DNA from: Gracilariopsis chorda
Taxonomy: Eukaryota > Rhodophyta > Florideophyceae > Gracilariales > Gracilariaceae
Assembly: GCA_003194525.1 (NCBI GenBank)
Contig: NBIV01000110.1
Span: 124,001 to 188,000 of the forward strand
Length of the DNA stretch: 64,000 nt
Direction: 5' to 3'
The notes below the pieces were generated by a model, which had not been told where the DNA came from, did no database searches, and was given only the letters and a program-made list of their open reading frames with translations. Positions 62,504 through 64,000 of this stretch are shown here, one piece after another (positions within the stretch are counted from its first letter, which is position 1; the number at the start of each line of letters is the position of its first letter). Position numbers and translations under genes: made by a program.

Positions 62504-64000
62504 ATGTCGCGGTATCGCAGCATTCGGTCTGCTTCTCCCCCTCACTCCTGTGAAAACCAAGCTCTCATCGAACACGACACTGATACCGGCCACCTCAGCG
62601 CTTCTGAATTCCAACTAACGATGCAACCATCTGAGAATCCCCAGCAACCCCCTTCGCACCCTTCTGCATCAAACTCCGGACCCGTTCCGACCACGGCATC
62701 AGTGCCACTGCCTCAGCCTCAGCCTTTGCCGTACATACCGGCGTATGTCTCGAATTCCGCGGTTATCCGCCCTCCTCAGCGACGCATCCATCAGTCATTC
62801 CCGCACCCTGCGGATTTAGTGGGCATTAATCCCTTAAGCCGCCCCGAGGCGTTTGCTAATGCTCCGTGGTTTCATCCACAAGGGGTGCGCGATGAGGGCC
62901 TCCTCGATCAATACCAGGTCGCTGGGCGTCTTTCCGATGGACTCCCGCTTCATGCGGTGTATACTGACGACTGGCTCGCGCACTGCGCGCTCCCGGACAA
63001 CTCGATATCGCGGTATGGCAACGAGCGTATGCACGAAGCGCGGGTGCGCTTCACCAAGCTGGTGTATCAGCGGATACGCCGCATCATTGGAACAGTCCCT
63101 CTGGACGATGCGTGGGAATTCGACACCTGGTTGGCCAGAACCAACGGCGAGGCTTACGCCTACATAGAGCAACTCGGGGATCTGCCCACTCGACGTTGGC
63201 GAGGGACCCATGGCGTTCGCCAGGAGGCACTCTGTTTCCAGCAACCACTTTTTTGCGCGGAGTTCCGCTACTTGCGCAAGCGCGACATCCCTTTCTGGGA
63301 ATTCGCTCGTTGGGAGCGACGAACCAGGTCAAGACTGGGGTACCTCGTTCCATATCAAATGGTCGAGGTTGATCGCGTTCGGGCATCTGCTCGGCTTGGC
63401 CGATACGTTCCAATTCCAGATCACTGGGCTGCAATTGAGGCTCCTCGGGGTTGCCCAGTGGAGATTCCTCCGGTTATTACTTACTTAGGCTCTCACCTAG
63501 TGAATGATCCCTATTGCGGGCTCTGGGTCGTGGCACGCACGGAATTCATTGCCAAAATGGCAGTCTTCATCCTGTGGGATGCGTACGACACCTACCGGGT
63601 GTGGTACATGAGTCCGACGGCTCGGGAGTACGCGAGAAATCTCGATTTGTCTATGGTGCTTGGCTCTCGCGCCAACCAGGAAGACTTTCGTCACCTTATG
63701 AACGTCGTGGACCAGATAAACTGGGACTTGGTACCAGCTGATCAAGCAGCGCGAGGTAATCGTTCGCGACAGCGCGAGTATTCCCCCGGTCGGACGGCTG
63801 ATGCCGGAGACTTCGTATGGTATGATCCATGGACCCGTCAGCATCTGACATCCGAGCAGGCTCGGTATTTGCGGCAAAACCCGCGGGCTCAACCGGCTAC
63901 CCAGCCAACTGGCTATATTTTCGAGCCGGATGCGGCCGTGATGGACTATATGTCCGAGGATGGAGATGCTGATTACAGCGAAGAGCCATACGAGATGGAT
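62504..64000 (+). CDS. Antisense-strand protein of element 3, partial
   Basis: Open from 62504 (or ATG 62621) to the window edge, about 499 codons. It is a clear homologue of the element 1 and 2 antisense proteins with conserved blocks NAPWFHP, RTNGEAYAYIE, FCAEFRYLRKR, RSRLGYLVPYQMVEVDR, LGRYVPIPDHW, VEIPPVITYLGS, and DAYDTYRVWYMSP near residues 365-377. GDFVWYDPW occurs where element 2 has a stop. There are no stops in this copy. The third independent occurrence at the same place supports a functional gene; the role is unknown. Confidence 0.85.
   Translation, partial: MSRYRSIRSASPPHSCENQALIEHDTDTGHLSASEFQLTMQPSENPQQPPSHPSASNSGPVPTTASVPLPQPQPLPYIPAYVSNSAVIRPPQRRIHQSFPHPADLVGINPLSRPEAFANAPWFHPQGVRDEGLLDQYQVAGRLSDGLPLHAVYTDDWLAHCALPDNSISRYGNERMHEARVRFTKLVYQRIRRIIGTVPLDDAWEFDTWLARTNGEAYAYIEQLGDLPTRRWRGTHGVRQEALCFQQPLFCAEFRYLRKRDIPFWEFARWERRTRSRLGYLVPYQMVEVDRVRASARLGRYVPIPDHWAAIEAPRGCPVEIPPVITYLGSHLVNDPYCGLWVVARTEFIAKMAVFILWDAYDTYRVWYMSPTAREYARNLDLSMVLGSRANQEDFRHLMNVVDQINWDLVPADQAARGNRSRQREYSPGRTADAGDFVWYDPWTRQHLTSEQARYLRQNPRAQPATQPTGYIFEPDAAVMDYMSEDGDADYSEEPYEMD

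Larger units (their letters stand above)
61829..64000 (-). mobile_element. Element 3: third gypsy-type LTR element, partial
   Basis: An LTR at 61829-62445 is inserted into element 2's protease-region frame. It is followed by a polypurine-like tract (62446-62459, CCCCCCCGTTAAG on the plus strand) and a plus-strand antisense gene running off the window. By analogy with elements 1 and 2, gag-pol should read on the minus strand from beyond the right edge. The 5 bp to the left (ATGAC) are the presumed target duplication; the other copy is not visible. Confidence 0.8.

Noticed and set aside
1..64000. tRNA, rRNA or other standard RNA genes
   Set aside because: No cloverleaf-like or rRNA-like sequence was noticed by reading. 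A covariance-model scan would be needed and was not possible.

Overview
The window is eukaryotic nuclear DNA. It has single-exon or few-intron genes, GT-AG introns with GTAAGT-like donors, AATAAA signals, nuclear genes for mitochondrial proteins (a complex I 30 kDa subunit and a PET117-like COX assembly factor), and a PAP/fibrillin gene that implies a plastid. A compact, intron-poor layout followed by nested Ty3/gypsy elements fits a red alga (Chondrus-like florideophyte). That taxonomic guess is inference and was not tested.

Left part (1-36 kb), host genes: an RHD3/SEY1-type GTPase without a membrane anchor; a Sel1-repeat plus ARM-repeat protein split by a G-run frameshift; a small four-helix membrane protein; a BET-type bromodomain-NET protein; an 8 kb gene-poor stretch with a decayed Ty1/copia trace; a multi-exon C2H2 zinc-finger gene; a glutamine-rich protein; glutamate-cysteine ligase; PET117; NDUFS3; an SMP-C2 lipid-transfer tether; a CDKC/CDK9-12-type kinase; a NEPRO/Rmp1-like protein; and a plastid PAP/fibrillin.

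Right part (37-64 kb), a transposon nest: a PIF/Harbinger-type DNA transposon (DDE transposase plus a convergent Myb-like DUF6818 partner) is interrupted by a full-length, young chromodomain Ty3/gypsy element (element 1, 37397-48903, 807-bp LTRs differing at 3 sites by eye, CTTGT target duplication). To its right lies a fragment of a sister copy in inverse orientation (element B). B's gag is cut by element 2 (53547-61828, gag-pol on the minus strand, several nonsense codons), and element 2's protease region is cut by element 3 (61829 to beyond the window).

Most unusual observations: (i) element 1 and its relative B are saturated with tiny perfect hairpins. These have 4-6 bp stems, usually CC..GG at the outside, with 3-5 nt loops. 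They fall about every 25 nt through LTRs and coding regions and in different codon phases, while element 2 encodes nearly the same protein without most of them. (ii) All three gypsy elements carry, opposite to gag-pol and next to the 3' LTR, a conserved antisense gene of unknown function. Two copies show an AATAAA signal about 90 nt after the stop, and one has a TATA box. (iii) A purine-rich 13-mer that matches the 3' polypurine tract recurs at two fixed places inside pol in elements 1 and 2. Together these suggest a retroelement lineage with unusual nucleic-acid-level constraints.
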